From assembly GCA_023136145.1 (NCBI GenBank), contig JAGLRU010000312.1, positions 1 to 6,685 on the forward strand: a stretch of DNA of 6,685 nt. The letters are read 5' to 3'. This DNA is from Alphaproteobacteria bacterium. GTDB lineage: Bacteria > Pseudomonadota > Alphaproteobacteria > Micavibrionales > UBA2020. The notes beneath the pieces are model-generated. The model did no database searches. It was not told the DNA's origin and saw only the letters and a program-made list of their open reading frames with translations. Below, piece after piece: positions 1-5,565 of the stretch. The number at the start of each line of letters is the position of its first letter. The stretch's first letter is position 1. A program made the translations under genes and the position numbers.

Positions 1-1
1 C

Positions 2-475
2 GATTATAAAAAACTCTGCATAACTCTTTATGGTGTTTATGCCTTGAGTGCTGTGTTGCAATTTTTCTTTGAGACTGTTCTGCTGGGCATTATAGCTCTT
101 GTGATTGCCTATATCCTGACTGCTGTCAACAGAGCGCGAGCAAAGGATACGATTTATGACAGTCATTTTCAGTGGTTGTCCCGCACGTTCTGGATTGGCG
201 GTGGAGTGATTGTTCCGGCGGCAGCCGTTATCGCTGCAATTCTTATTTGGAATCTGACGGATATTGCGTTCCTTGCTTCTTCAATGAGAGGCGATGATCC
301 GGCAGCTATGATGAGCGGCATTCAGAGTTATATGGACAACAATATGACTAAAGTTTCCCTTATCACCATGGCAACGATAGTTCCGACTGCTATTTGGTGG
401 ATTAGGCGTTGCTGGGTAGGGTATGTGTTGGTGAAAGTCGGAAAGCCGGTGGAGAATGTCAAGTCGTGGCTGTAA
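2..475 (+). CDS. DUF4870/Tic20-like small membrane protein, 5'-partial
   Basis: The reading frame is open from base 2 to the TAA at 473-475, giving 157 residues with no start inside the window that looks real. A TTG at 44 is possible on paper, but no Shine-Dalgarno precedes it. The 14 codons before it already read as the family's first hydrophobic segment (ITLYGVYALSAVLQFF). Visible features are a membrane helix, the motif SHFQWLSRTFWIG after a short basic loop (NRARAK), a second strong helix (about residues 65-85 of this fragment), a polar loop, and a third hydrophobic stretch ending in WWIRRCWVGYVLVKVGKPVENVKSWL. The pairing of 'SHF.W..RTFWIG' with a terminal 'RC..G...L..GKP.....SWL' resembles uncharacterised proteins of the DUF4870/Tic20-like group. 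It is an inner-membrane protein of unknown function. The family call is from memory of conserved motifs; the membrane nature is clear from sequence. Confidence 0.75.
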   Translation, partial: DYKKLCITLYGVYALSAVLQFFFETVLLGIIALVIAYILTAVNRARAKDTIYDSHFQWLSRTFWIGGGVIVPAAAVIAAILIWNLTDIAFLASSMRGDDPAAMMSGIQSYMDNNMTKVSLITMATIVPTAIWWIRRCWVGYVLVKVGKPVENVKSWL

Positions 476-1461
476 GAGGTAGAGTGCGGCTCTTGGGAGC
501 AATTTTATTGGCAATGGTGGTTTTATTAAAGCCGGTGCATTCTTCTTATGCTGACACTAAGGATTTTTATTTATGGCTTAATGATTTACGGCAGGAAGCT
601 TTCCGATATGGAATTTCAGAAAGGCTGATTTTGGAGGCGTTGCCATATACGCTTGTGCCGAATGTGAGAATTCTTCGTCTTGATCGCAAGCAACCTGAGA
701 ATACCGTTAGCTTTACGCGATACCGGAAAAATGTCCTGACGAAAGCTCGCATAAAGGAAGGGCGTTTTATGATGAAAAAGCATAAGACACTGCTGAATCG
801 CATAGGAAGGGATTATGGGGTAGAACCCCGATATATCGTTGCACTCTGGGGTATTGAGACTAATTTTGGCAAAAATACTGGTGGGTTTGAAGTTATCCCC
901 GCGCTAGTCACTCTGGCGTATGATGGCAGACGTGGTGCGTTCTTCAGAAAGGAGTTGCTCAGGGCTTTGCGTATTGTTGATCAGGGAAATATAGGGCTGC
1001 ATGAAATGAAAGGTTCTTGGGCGGGAGCAATGGGGCAGTGCCAGTTTATGCCTACAAGTTTTGAGAATTTCGCTGAAGATTATAATAAGGATGGAAGACG
1101 GGATATCTGGAATACCAAAGCGGATGTTTTTGCCTCCGCAGCTAGGTATCTTTCTTCCAACGGGTGGAAGGCAGGGAAGGCGTGGGGGCATCGAGTGAGA
1201 CTCCCTGTTTCCTTTAATAACAAGCTGATAGGGACGGGTGTTAAGAAGCCACTTAAATTCTGGAACGATGCCGGAGTTCGTCTGCTGAATGGAAAAATGG
1301 TTCCACACGAAGGGGCTGATCTAGTGTCTGTTGTTCAGCCGGGCGGTGTAGGGTATAAAGTTTACATAGTGTATGACAATTATAGGGGTATTCTGAGATG
1401 GAATGCTTCGCTTTATTTTGCAACGATTGTTGGGCTTTTTGCCGATGGGTTGAACCATTGA
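466..1461 (+). CDS. mltB: MltB-type lytic murein transglycosylase (SLT_2 / GH103 family)
   Basis: Periplasmic enzyme that cleaves the MurNAc-GlcNAc bond of peptidoglycan to leave 1,6-anhydroMurNAc ends. From the GTG at 466 the protein has 331 residues. Residues 1-29 form a signal peptide (basic n-region, LLGAILLAMVVLL core, cleavage after SYA). The catalytic Glu is in ALWGIETNFG (E131). It is followed by the family block GSWAGAMGQCQFMPTSF (about 183-199) and by DGRRDIWNTKADVFASAARYLSSNGW. There is no lipobox cysteine, so the protein should be soluble or exported rather than a lipoprotein like E. coli MltB, and no C-terminal peptidoglycan-binding domain follows. The start is uncertain. GTG 466 has GGAG 11 nt upstream and overlaps the previous gene by 10 nt; GTG 484 has GAGG 4 nt upstream and still leaves a signal peptide. 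The longer TTG 409 frame would overlap the previous gene by 67 nt and has no ribosome site. Family call is firm; the exact paralogue name is less so. Confidence 0.9.
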   Translation: MAVRGRVRLLGAILLAMVVLLKPVHSSYADTKDFYLWLNDLRQEAFRYGISERLILEALPYTLVPNVRILRLDRKQPENTVSFTRYRKNVLTKARIKEGRFMMKKHKTLLNRIGRDYGVEPRYIVALWGIETNFGKNTGGFEVIPALVTLAYDGRRGAFFRKELLRALRIVDQGNIGLHEMKGSWAGAMGQCQFMPTSFENFAEDYNKDGRRDIWNTKADVFASAARYLSSNGWKAGKAWGHRVRLPVSFNNKLIGTGVKKPLKFWNDAGVRLLNGKMVPHEGADLVSVVQPGGVGYKVYIVYDNYRGILRWNASLYFATIVGLFADGLNH

Positions 1462-1469
1462 AAATGGTT
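1453..1469. repeat. Perfect 7-bp inverted repeat across the mltB stop codon
   Basis: AACCATT and AATGGTT are perfect inverted repeats separated by GAA. The mltB TGA stop (1459-1461) lies at the centre. In RNA this could fold as a 7-bp stem with a 3-nt loop. No U-run follows (the next bases are ACTGAAACAAGG), so it is not a classic intrinsic terminator. It could be an mRNA 3'-end stabiliser, a protein-binding operator overlapping the proposed -35 box, or chance. Confidence 0.45.
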
Positions 1470-1487
1470 ACTGAAACAAGGTATGCT
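1458..1487 (+). promoter_or_regulatory. Candidate sigma70-type promoter for rlpA operon
   Basis: TTGAAA (1458-1463) matches the TTGACA consensus at 5 of 6 positions. After an 18-nt spacer comes TATGCT (1482-1487), which matches TATAAT at 4 of 6, including the conserved first two bases and final T. Transcription would start near 1494, giving a leader of about 32 nt before rlpA. This is the only intergenic gap in the window long enough for a promoter. The call rests on consensus matching by eye and is tentative. Confidence 0.35.
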
Positions 1488-1525
1488 TCACACTGGCGAT
1501 TCACAAATAAAACCGGAGAAGTACT

Positions 1526-2599
1526 ATGCTTAGCTTTCGTTCATTAAAGTTTATGGTGCTGCTTTTTGCAGGTTTTTGGTTATTGTCTGGGTGTTCTGAG
1601 ACGAAATTGATGTCCCACTGGGTCAAGAAGGTTGTTTGGCCGGGTCAGCAGGAGTCTAAGGGCACATACAAAGTCGGTGATCCCTATAAGATTGATGGCA
1701 TTTGGTATTATCCAGAGGAGGATTTCACTTTGGTAGAGACGGGCATTGCCTCTTGGTACGGCCCCGGCTTCCATAAAGAGCTTACCGCCAATGGGGAGAT
1801 TTTTGACCAGAATGAATTGACGGTGGCTCACCGGACGCTGCAATTACCATCCATTGTTCGTGTTACAAATCTTGAGAACGGTCGTTCTGTTGTGGTGCGA
1901 GTCAATGACCGAGGTCCTTTCAAGCATGGACGTGTTCTGGATGCTTCTAAGCGCACGGCGGAATTGCTTGGATTTAAGGGGAAGGGGACGGCTCGCGTCC
2001 GTCTCAAAGTTCTTGAGAGGGAAAGTCGCACTTTGGCGGAGGCTGCAAGAAATGGCGAGGATACGACACGTCTGACTCTGAAGGATTTGCATGGCAAAAA
2101 TTCTGGCAAGGTCAGTTCGGCCACTCTGAAACATTCTGTCGTATCGAAACCGATCAGGCTGGCTTCTCCGTCTGCCAATGTGGACGATTTGCCTGAAAGT
2201 TTGTTGACACCGACGATTACGGTGGATGAACTGACCTCGCCTAATAAGGATGTTGTATGGAACAGTGCGCCGTCGTCGCACAAGATGGCGGAAGGATATA
2301 TAGATAAAGGACGTTTTATGCCTGATCCTGTCGTGATGAAAGCGTCTGTAAGTCCAACGGATATTTTCGTTCAGGCTGGTTCCTTTGCCGTCTTTGATAA
2401 TGCGGAACGGTTGACGAAACGGTTAGTAAAAATAGCACCCACCGTCATAGAGCCAGTCACCATCAGATCACGTAAGATGTACCGCGTTAAGTTGGGGCCG
2501 CTCGCTTCTGTGGAGGAAGCAGATAAAGTGCTAGAAAAAGTTATCCAAGCTGGTCAGACAACCGCCAGAGTCGTCAAAAATGTTAAAAACAAAAAATAG
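1526..2599 (+). CDS. rlpA: RlpA, septal ring lytic transglycosylase lipoprotein with SPOR domain
   Basis: Outer-membrane lipoprotein that degrades glycan strands stripped of stem peptides, typically at the division septum. The 357-residue product begins with a lipoprotein signal ending in the lipobox LSGC (Cys23). The double-psi beta-barrel domain spans about 73-163, with ASWYGPGF, TANGEIFD, AHRTL and VRVNDRGPF. Glu91, His102 and Asp128 fall at the same spacing as the residues reported as important in Pseudomonas aeruginosa RlpA (E120, H131, D157). A low-complexity linker (about 165-277), rich in Ser, Thr and charged residues, leads to a C-terminal SPOR domain (about 279-350, FVQAGSFAVFDNAERL ... 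YRVKLGPLASVEEADKVL) that binds denuded septal glycan. The ATG at 1526 is preceded by GGAG (1515-1518) with a 7-nt spacer. Length and domain order match full-length RlpA. The gene heads the run of tightly packed genes that follows. Confidence 0.95.
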   Translation: MLSFRSLKFMVLLFAGFWLLSGCSETKLMSHWVKKVVWPGQQESKGTYKVGDPYKIDGIWYYPEEDFTLVETGIASWYGPGFHKELTANGEIFDQNELTVAHRTLQLPSIVRVTNLENGRSVVVRVNDRGPFKHGRVLDASKRTAELLGFKGKGTARVRLKVLERESRTLAEAARNGEDTTRLTLKDLHGKNSGKVSSATLKHSVVSKPIRLASPSANVDDLPESLLTPTITVDELTSPNKDVVWNSAPSSHKMAEGYIDKGRFMPDPVVMKASVSPTDIFVQAGSFAVFDNAERLTKRLVKIAPTVIEPVTIRSRKMYRVKLGPLASVEEADKVLEKVIQAGQTTARVVKNVKNKK

Positions 2600-2604
2600 T
2601 GAAA

Positions 2605-2609
2605 AGAAG
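2605..2609 (+). promoter_or_regulatory. Ribosome binding site favouring ATG 2620 for the carboxypeptidase
   Basis: AGAAG lies 10 nt before the ATG at 2620. The alternative GTG at 2599, which overlaps the rlpA TAG by one base, has only an A-rich stretch with no Shine-Dalgarno. The site is weak, so it supports rather than proves the ATG start; translational coupling from the rlpA stop could serve either start. Confidence 0.4.
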
Positions 2610-2619
2610 TCATAGCAAG

Positions 2620-3756
2620 ATGAAGAAAAAAATTCTCTTATTTGTCGCAGTGTTTCTGTTGGTATATGCGACACATTCTCATGCTGCAATCATATCGACT
2701 CCAGCGACACATGCTATCCTTCTGGATGCTGGAACCGGAACGGTGTTGCTGGATAAAAACTCGGATGAGCGTATGCCCACTTCGTCCATGAGCAAGGTCA
2801 TGACTTTATACGTGGTGTTCGATGCGCTGAAGAAAGGGTATTTAAAGTTAAACGATAATCTTCTGATCAGCGAAAAAGCATGGAGGATGGGCGGCTCCAA
2901 AATGTTTATCAGGGAGGGCAGCAAGGTTAAGGTCGAAGATTTGATTCGTGGTGTGGCGATACAGTCCGGAAACGATGCAACGGTTGCTCTGGCGGAGGGC
3001 ATTGCTGGTTCGGAGGAAGCTTTTGCTGAACGCATGAACAGCCGCGCTCGGGAACTAGGTATGATGAACAGTCATTTTATGAATGCTAGTGGCTGGCCTG
3101 TTCCGGATCATTATTCAACTCCGCGTGATTTGTCACTTCTGGCTTTTCGTATGATGGTAGACTTTCCTGAGTATTATCATTATTTCAGCGAGAAGGAATT
3201 CACTTATAACAAGATACGTCAGTCCAACCGCGATCCACTTCTCGGAAAAGTGGAGGGGGCGGACGGGATCAAGACAGGTCATACGGAGATAGCTGGCTAT
3301 GGTCTGATCGGTTCCGCGTTCAGGGATGGACGTCGCCTTATTCTGGTAGTCAACGGGTTGCAGAGTAAAAAACAGCGTGCGGAGGAAGGAAGAAAACTTC
3401 TTGAATGGGGATTCCGCGATTTTGAAAGCAAGAAAATTCTCAAAAAGGGTGATTCTGTAGCGGAGACCGAGGTATGGCTAGGGCAGGAAGATAACGTGCC
3501 TCTTGTCGCTGAAATGGATGTAACGACTATCCTGCCGATTATCGGACGGGAGAATGTTAAGATGACAGCAATTTACAAGACTCCTCTTATCGCGCCGGTT
3601 GTGAAAGGAGTTTTTGCTGGAAAGCTTCGTATCGAGATACCGGATCAATTGCCTGTTGAGGTTAATCTGCTAACTGGAAATAGTGTTGAACGTAAGGGGA
3701 TACCCGGTCGCGTTATGGCTCGTTTTTTCCATCTTCTGGAGGAACGCAGACGGTGA
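2620..3756 (+). CDS. D-alanyl-D-alanine carboxypeptidase, PBP5/6 family (peptidase S11)
   Basis: Periplasmic low-molecular-weight penicillin-binding protein that removes the terminal D-Ala from peptidoglycan pentapeptides, limiting cross-linking. Counting from ATG 2620 (378 residues), the n-region MKKK, a hydrophobic core and the site HSHA form a signal peptide. All three serine-acyl-enzyme motifs are intact: SxxK at Ser56-Met-Ser-Lys59 in MPTSSMSKVMT, SGN at 116-118, and KTG at 218-220 in DGIKTGHTE. The C-terminal beta domain typical of PBP5 covers about 270-360 (KKGDSVAETEVWLG onward). The last residues (RVMARFFHLLEERRR) look like the amphipathic helix that anchors this family to the outer face of the inner membrane. 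An upstream GTG at 2599 would add seven residues and overlap rlpA by 1 nt. Position next to rlpA suggests a shared role in septal wall maturation. Which paralogue it is (dacA, dacC, dacF) cannot be told here, so no symbol is given. Confidence 0.95.
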   Translation: MKKKILLFVAVFLLVYATHSHAAIISTPATHAILLDAGTGTVLLDKNSDERMPTSSMSKVMTLYVVFDALKKGYLKLNDNLLISEKAWRMGGSKMFIREGSKVKVEDLIRGVAIQSGNDATVALAEGIAGSEEAFAERMNSRARELGMMNSHFMNASGWPVPDHYSTPRDLSLLAFRMMVDFPEYYHYFSEKEFTYNKIRQSNRDPLLGKVEGADGIKTGHTEIAGYGLIGSAFRDGRRLILVVNGLQSKKQRAEEGRKLLEWGFRDFESKKILKKGDSVAETEVWLGQEDNVPLVAEMDVTTILPIIGRENVKMTAIYKTPLIAPVVKGVFAGKLRIEIPDQLPVEVNLLTGNSVERKGIPGRVMARFFHLLEERRR

Positions 3757-4430
3757 AAAATGGCGTTTTTATTACGCTGGAAGGAGGGGAAGGCTCTGGT
3801 AAGAGCACGCAGATCAGGCTTTTGCATCAGGCACTCTCCGATGCGGGAACAGATGTTTTGATGTCGCGTGAACCCGGTGGCACTCCTCAAGCGGAGCGTA
3901 TTCGTACCCTTTTGTTACAACGGGACAGTGGGTCTTTCGATCCACTGACGGAAGCTATGCTGCTTTTTGCTGCGCGGCGCGAGCATTTGGTTGATAAAAT
4001 TTGGCCTGCGATAGAAAAGGGTCAGTGGGTGCTTTCTGACCGCTTTGCTGATTCCTCCCGCGTTCTTCAAGGCTACGGCATGGGGTTGGACATGCAGGTG
4101 ATCGAGAGCCTCTATCAAATGGTTGCGGGGGAATTTCAGCCGAACTTGACGTTTATTTTCGACATTGATCCTGAAATGGGGATCGGGCGGTCAATGAAGC
4201 ATCTGAAAGCCACATCAAACAGTACAGAAGCAACGGAAGACCGTTATGAGCGTATGGGACTTTCGTTCCATCAGAGGCTCAGAACCGGATTTTTGGAGAT
4301 CGCTAAAAAATTCCCTGATCGCTGTGTGATGATCGACGCGACACAGGATGTCCAGTTCGTTCATCAGCGGATGCTGGAGGTAATCTTTTCCCGCTTCGGT
4401 GTCAGAGGAAAAGAGGCGCGGTATGGCTAG
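3753..4430 (+). CDS. tmk: Thymidylate kinase (dTMP kinase)
   Basis: Cytoplasmic enzyme phosphorylating dTMP to dTDP with ATP, the last committed step to dTTP. The product has 225 residues, close to the usual 205-220. The P-loop is at 10-19 (EGGEGSGKST), the dTMP-site REPGGT at 39-44, the FAARREHL segment at 72-79, the DR[FY] motif at 96-98, and QGYG at 106-109. The glycine-rich P-loop (no basic residue in the variable positions), with Arg and Lys supplied from the LID region (about 145-175), fits the E. coli-like type II enzyme. The LID stretch 148-162 (MKHLKATSNSTEATE) is polar and lower in arginine than many relatives. The start is a GTG whose GTGA overlaps the carboxypeptidase TGA by 4 nt, with GGAGG (3738-3742) 10 nt upstream; coupling with the previous gene is likely. 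Confidence 0.96.
   Translation: MKNGVFITLEGGEGSGKSTQIRLLHQALSDAGTDVLMSREPGGTPQAERIRTLLLQRDSGSFDPLTEAMLLFAARREHLVDKIWPAIEKGQWVLSDRFADSSRVLQGYGMGLDMQVIESLYQMVAGEFQPNLTFIFDIDPEMGIGRSMKHLKATSNSTEATEDRYERMGLSFHQRLRTGFLEIAKKFPDRCVMIDATQDVQFVHQRMLEVIFSRFGVRGKEARYG
4413..4416 (+). promoter_or_regulatory. Ribosome binding site fixing the holB start at ATG 4423
   Basis: GAGG sits 6 nt before ATG 4423, an optimal spacing, inside the last codons of tmk. The in-frame GTG at 4399 has its nearest purine-rich site (GGAGG at 4377-4381) 17 nt away, too far to function. The shorter holB start is therefore preferred. Confidence 0.6.
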
Positions 4431-5565
4431 CCTCTTCGATGACGATGAAACGGATGATATAGAAAAAGAAGCGGATGCTGTTGTTCCGGTAGAAGTGGTT
4501 CCGCGTGCCAATCCAGATCTCTCCGGTCATGAGGACATCGAAAAGTCTTTGCTTCAGGATTGTTTAACAGGGCGTTTGCCTCATGCGCTTGTTTTGGCGG
4601 GGTCGCAGGGGATCGGCAAGGCGACACTGGCTTTCCGTTTGGCGCGTTTTTTGTTTTCCGGTAGAGCAGACCAGCAGGAAGCTGGATTGTTTGGAGATGA
4701 TCCTCTTCCGGTTAGCCTGCATGTTGCGCCAGAGCATCCAGTATTTCATAGGGTGGCTTCTTCCGGCCATGCGGATTTGTTGACGGTCGAGCGTGAATTT
4801 GATGAAAAAAAAGGTTGCTTTAAAAACAATGTTTCCGTGGAGTCAGTGCGTCGCATTCATCCTTTTGTCCGTATGACTGCGGCGGAAGGCGGCTGGCGCG
4901 TGGTGATCGTAGATGGTGCCGAATATCTCAACGCTTCCAGCCAGAACGCGCTTTTGAAAGTTCTGGAAGAGCCTCCGAAAAAAACGGTGCTAATTTTGAC
5001 AACCAGTCAGCCCGGAAGTCTTTTGCCGACAATACGCTCACGCTGCCGGATGGTGCTTATGGAGCCGTTGTCTGAAAAAACCGTTAGTGATTTACTGGAT
5101 ACGCGAGTGCAGGGTTTGGGCGCGGATGAAAAAGCTCTTTTGAGCCGTATCTCGCATGGTAGCATCGGCAAGGCTTTGAGTTTTTATAAAGATGATGGCG
5201 TTGATCTTTACCGCCAGCTTCTGGACGTGGTTTCGACTATGCCGAAACTTGATATGGTTATGGTGCATGATCTCGCCGAGAAGCTGGGAAAACGTGGCGC
5301 GGATGAAAGCTATGCCACCGCCACGGAAATTATGATCGGCTGGTGTGAGCGTCAGGCGCGTGCGGAGGTGCGTGGCATGCCTACGGAAGACATCTTGTCC
5401 GGCGATGCGGAGATATTTCAAAAGATCGGTGATTTGCATTCGTCTGGTTATTTTTTCCGTGTCTGGGAAAAAATTTCGCAAATTGTTCTGCAAACGGAAA
5501 TCAGCAACCTCGACAAGCGTATGACGATCATCAACACTTTTCTAGTACTTCAACAGGGAAAATAA
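4423..5565 (+). CDS. holB: DNA polymerase III subunit delta' (clamp loader)
   Basis: AAA+ subunit of the clamp-loader complex that places the beta sliding clamp on primed DNA. Numbering from ATG 4423 gives 380 residues. An acidic N-terminal tail (SLFDDDETDDIEKEAD) precedes the conserved region. The P-loop-like segment GSQGIGKAT spans about 60-68. The region HADLLTVEREFDEKKG follows (about 116-131), then the Walker B-like VVIVDGAEYLN (about 150-160), the signature SQNALLKVLEEPPKKT (about 163-178) and the SRC motif in TIRSRCRMV (206-208). The SRC arginine normally acts as an arginine finger for the neighbouring subunit. The four-cysteine zinc module of E. coli delta' is absent, as expected for alphaproteobacterial forms. 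It overlaps tmk by 8 nt and ends in TAAATG directly against metG. An A8 run at 4805-4812 is discussed in the findings. The dnaX product shares the ALLKxLEEPP block, but the length, missing zinc site and tmk neighbour favour delta'. Confidence 0.95.
   Translation: MASLFDDDETDDIEKEADAVVPVEVVPRANPDLSGHEDIEKSLLQDCLTGRLPHALVLAGSQGIGKATLAFRLARFLFSGRADQQEAGLFGDDPLPVSLHVAPEHPVFHRVASSGHADLLTVEREFDEKKGCFKNNVSVESVRRIHPFVRMTAAEGGWRVVIVDGAEYLNASSQNALLKVLEEPPKKTVLILTTSQPGSLLPTIRSRCRMVLMEPLSEKTVSDLLDTRVQGLGADEKALLSRISHGSIGKALSFYKDDGVDLYRQLLDVVSTMPKLDMVMVHDLAEKLGKRGADESYATATEIMIGWCERQARAEVRGMPTEDILSGDAEIFQKIGDLHSSGYFFRVWEKISQIVLQTEISNLDKRMTIINTFLVLQQGK

Noticed and set aside
409..465. Upstream extension of the transglycosylase to TTG 409
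   Set aside because: It would add 19 residues before the signal peptide, overlap the previous gene by 67 nt, and has no Shine-Dalgarno.
904..1308. Minus-strand 134-codon frame opposite mltB
   Set aside because: It is antisense to the catalytic domain of the transglycosylase, and its composition and lack of motifs indicate a shadow frame.
1453..1470. Intrinsic terminator after mltB
   Set aside because: The palindrome is AT-rich in its stem and is followed by ACTGAAACAAGG rather than a T-run.
1828..2283. Two long minus-strand open frames (151 and 145 codons) opposite rlpA
   Set aside because: They lie wholly inside a well-supported rlpA, overlap each other in different frames, and their translations are Arg/Ser-rich with no domain motifs; they are antisense shadows.
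5118..5310. Direct repeat of GGCGCGGATGAAA inside holB (near 5119 and 5297)
   Set aside because: It is thirteen bases in coding sequence, both copies encode an Ala-Asp-Glu stretch using common codons, with no further extension or mobile-element context; chance is the simplest explanation.
5092..5493. Minus-strand 133-codon frame opposite the 3' part of holB
   Set aside because: It is antisense to conserved holB coding sequence, has no recognisable motif, and would interrupt a tightly packed + strand operon.
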